Source: DASPHG01 sp035629775
GTDB taxonomy: Bacteria > Actinomycetota > Thermoleophilia > Solirubrobacterales > Thermoleophilaceae
Direction of reading: 5' to 3'
DNA length: 64,000 nucleotides
Assembly: GCA_035629775.1 (NCBI GenBank)
Contig: DASPHG010000062.1
Span: 10,090-74,089, forward strand
Both the position numbers and the translations under genes were made by a program. Under the pieces are notes generated by a model. That model searched no databases and was not told where the DNA came from. It saw only the letters and a program-made list of their open reading frames with translations. Below are positions 63,995 through 64,000 of the stretch, piece after piece; position 1 is the stretch's first letter; each line of letters starts with the position of its first letter.

Positions 63995-64000
63995 CCGCCG

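Overview
The window is very GC-rich bacterial chromosome, about 70% G+C by eye. It is gene-dense on both strands and has no gene-free stretch over 300 bases. Several traits suggest a soil actinobacterium of the Thermoleophilia/Solirubrobacterales type: a naturally fused PafB-PafC regulator, Arg/Lys-rich C-terminal tails on many secreted proteins, a collagen-like protein whose N-terminus reads FANVMSVIAVFVALGGTS, a DUF6351 protein, a DUF6636-like domain and many apparently leaderless genes. This placement is inference; the window holds no rRNA or other taxonomic marker.

Layout. 1-8.2 kb holds a dTDP-rhamnose operon (PPOX-fold oxidoreductase, rmlA, rmlD, truncated rmlB; no rmlC seen), fused pafBC, an OB/HD phosphohydrolase, an SDR, an EcsC protein and an RmlA paralogue whose catalytic loop is degenerate. 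8.3-10.3 kb is a divergent regulatory pair: a Cys-rich PAS/winged-helix/BTAD regulator and an ECF sigma factor, separated by a 200 bp palindrome-containing region. 10.3-38.4 kb is dominated by exported enzymes: three CocE/NonD hydrolases, other alpha/beta hydrolases, an SGNH hydrolase, a glycerophosphodiesterase, a beta-propeller/serine-hydrolase fusion, a CapA-type protein, a GH26-like protein, a glycine-rich beta-helix protein, an LVIVD protein with a PA insert and a penicillin/AHL-acylase-type Ntn hydrolase. 38.4-42 kb is a MerR regulator divergent from a lipocalin-like plus MpaB-type oxygenase pair. 42.5-47.5 kb has an MMPL transporter, tRNA-Phe with a duplicated 3' end, a small charged protein and a DUF6351 esterase-like protein. 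47.5-51.7 kb is a three-gene operon (gluconate-2-dehydrogenase-subunit-3-like, GMC oxidoreductase, DUF1080) that looks like an extracytoplasmic 3-keto-glycoside pathway. 51.7-64 kb carries glyoxalase/VOC, SnoaL-like, cupin, DUF3352, LytM peptidase, MrfA-type helicase, HAD phosphatase, glycerate kinase, stand-alone LigD polymerase domain and exonuclease III genes.

How the parts fit. Much of the coding capacity goes to hydrolysis of esters, amides, phosphodiesters and glycans outside the cytoplasm, consistent with a scavenging soil life. A second group (PafBC, MrfA-type helicase, LigD-Pol, ExoIII) belongs to DNA-damage functions but is scattered, not clustered.

Expression architecture is the most unusual aspect. 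Fifteen start codons have an exact TANNNT hexamer 6-9 nt upstream, which suggests leaderless transcription. Two divergent pairs have only 18-27 bp between start codons. Five convergent pairs share one CTAG that supplies both TAG stops. Several convergent pairs end inside hairpins that contain stop codons. A 31 nt palindromic repeat occurs twice, once as a terminator-like hairpin and once inside a coding sequence.
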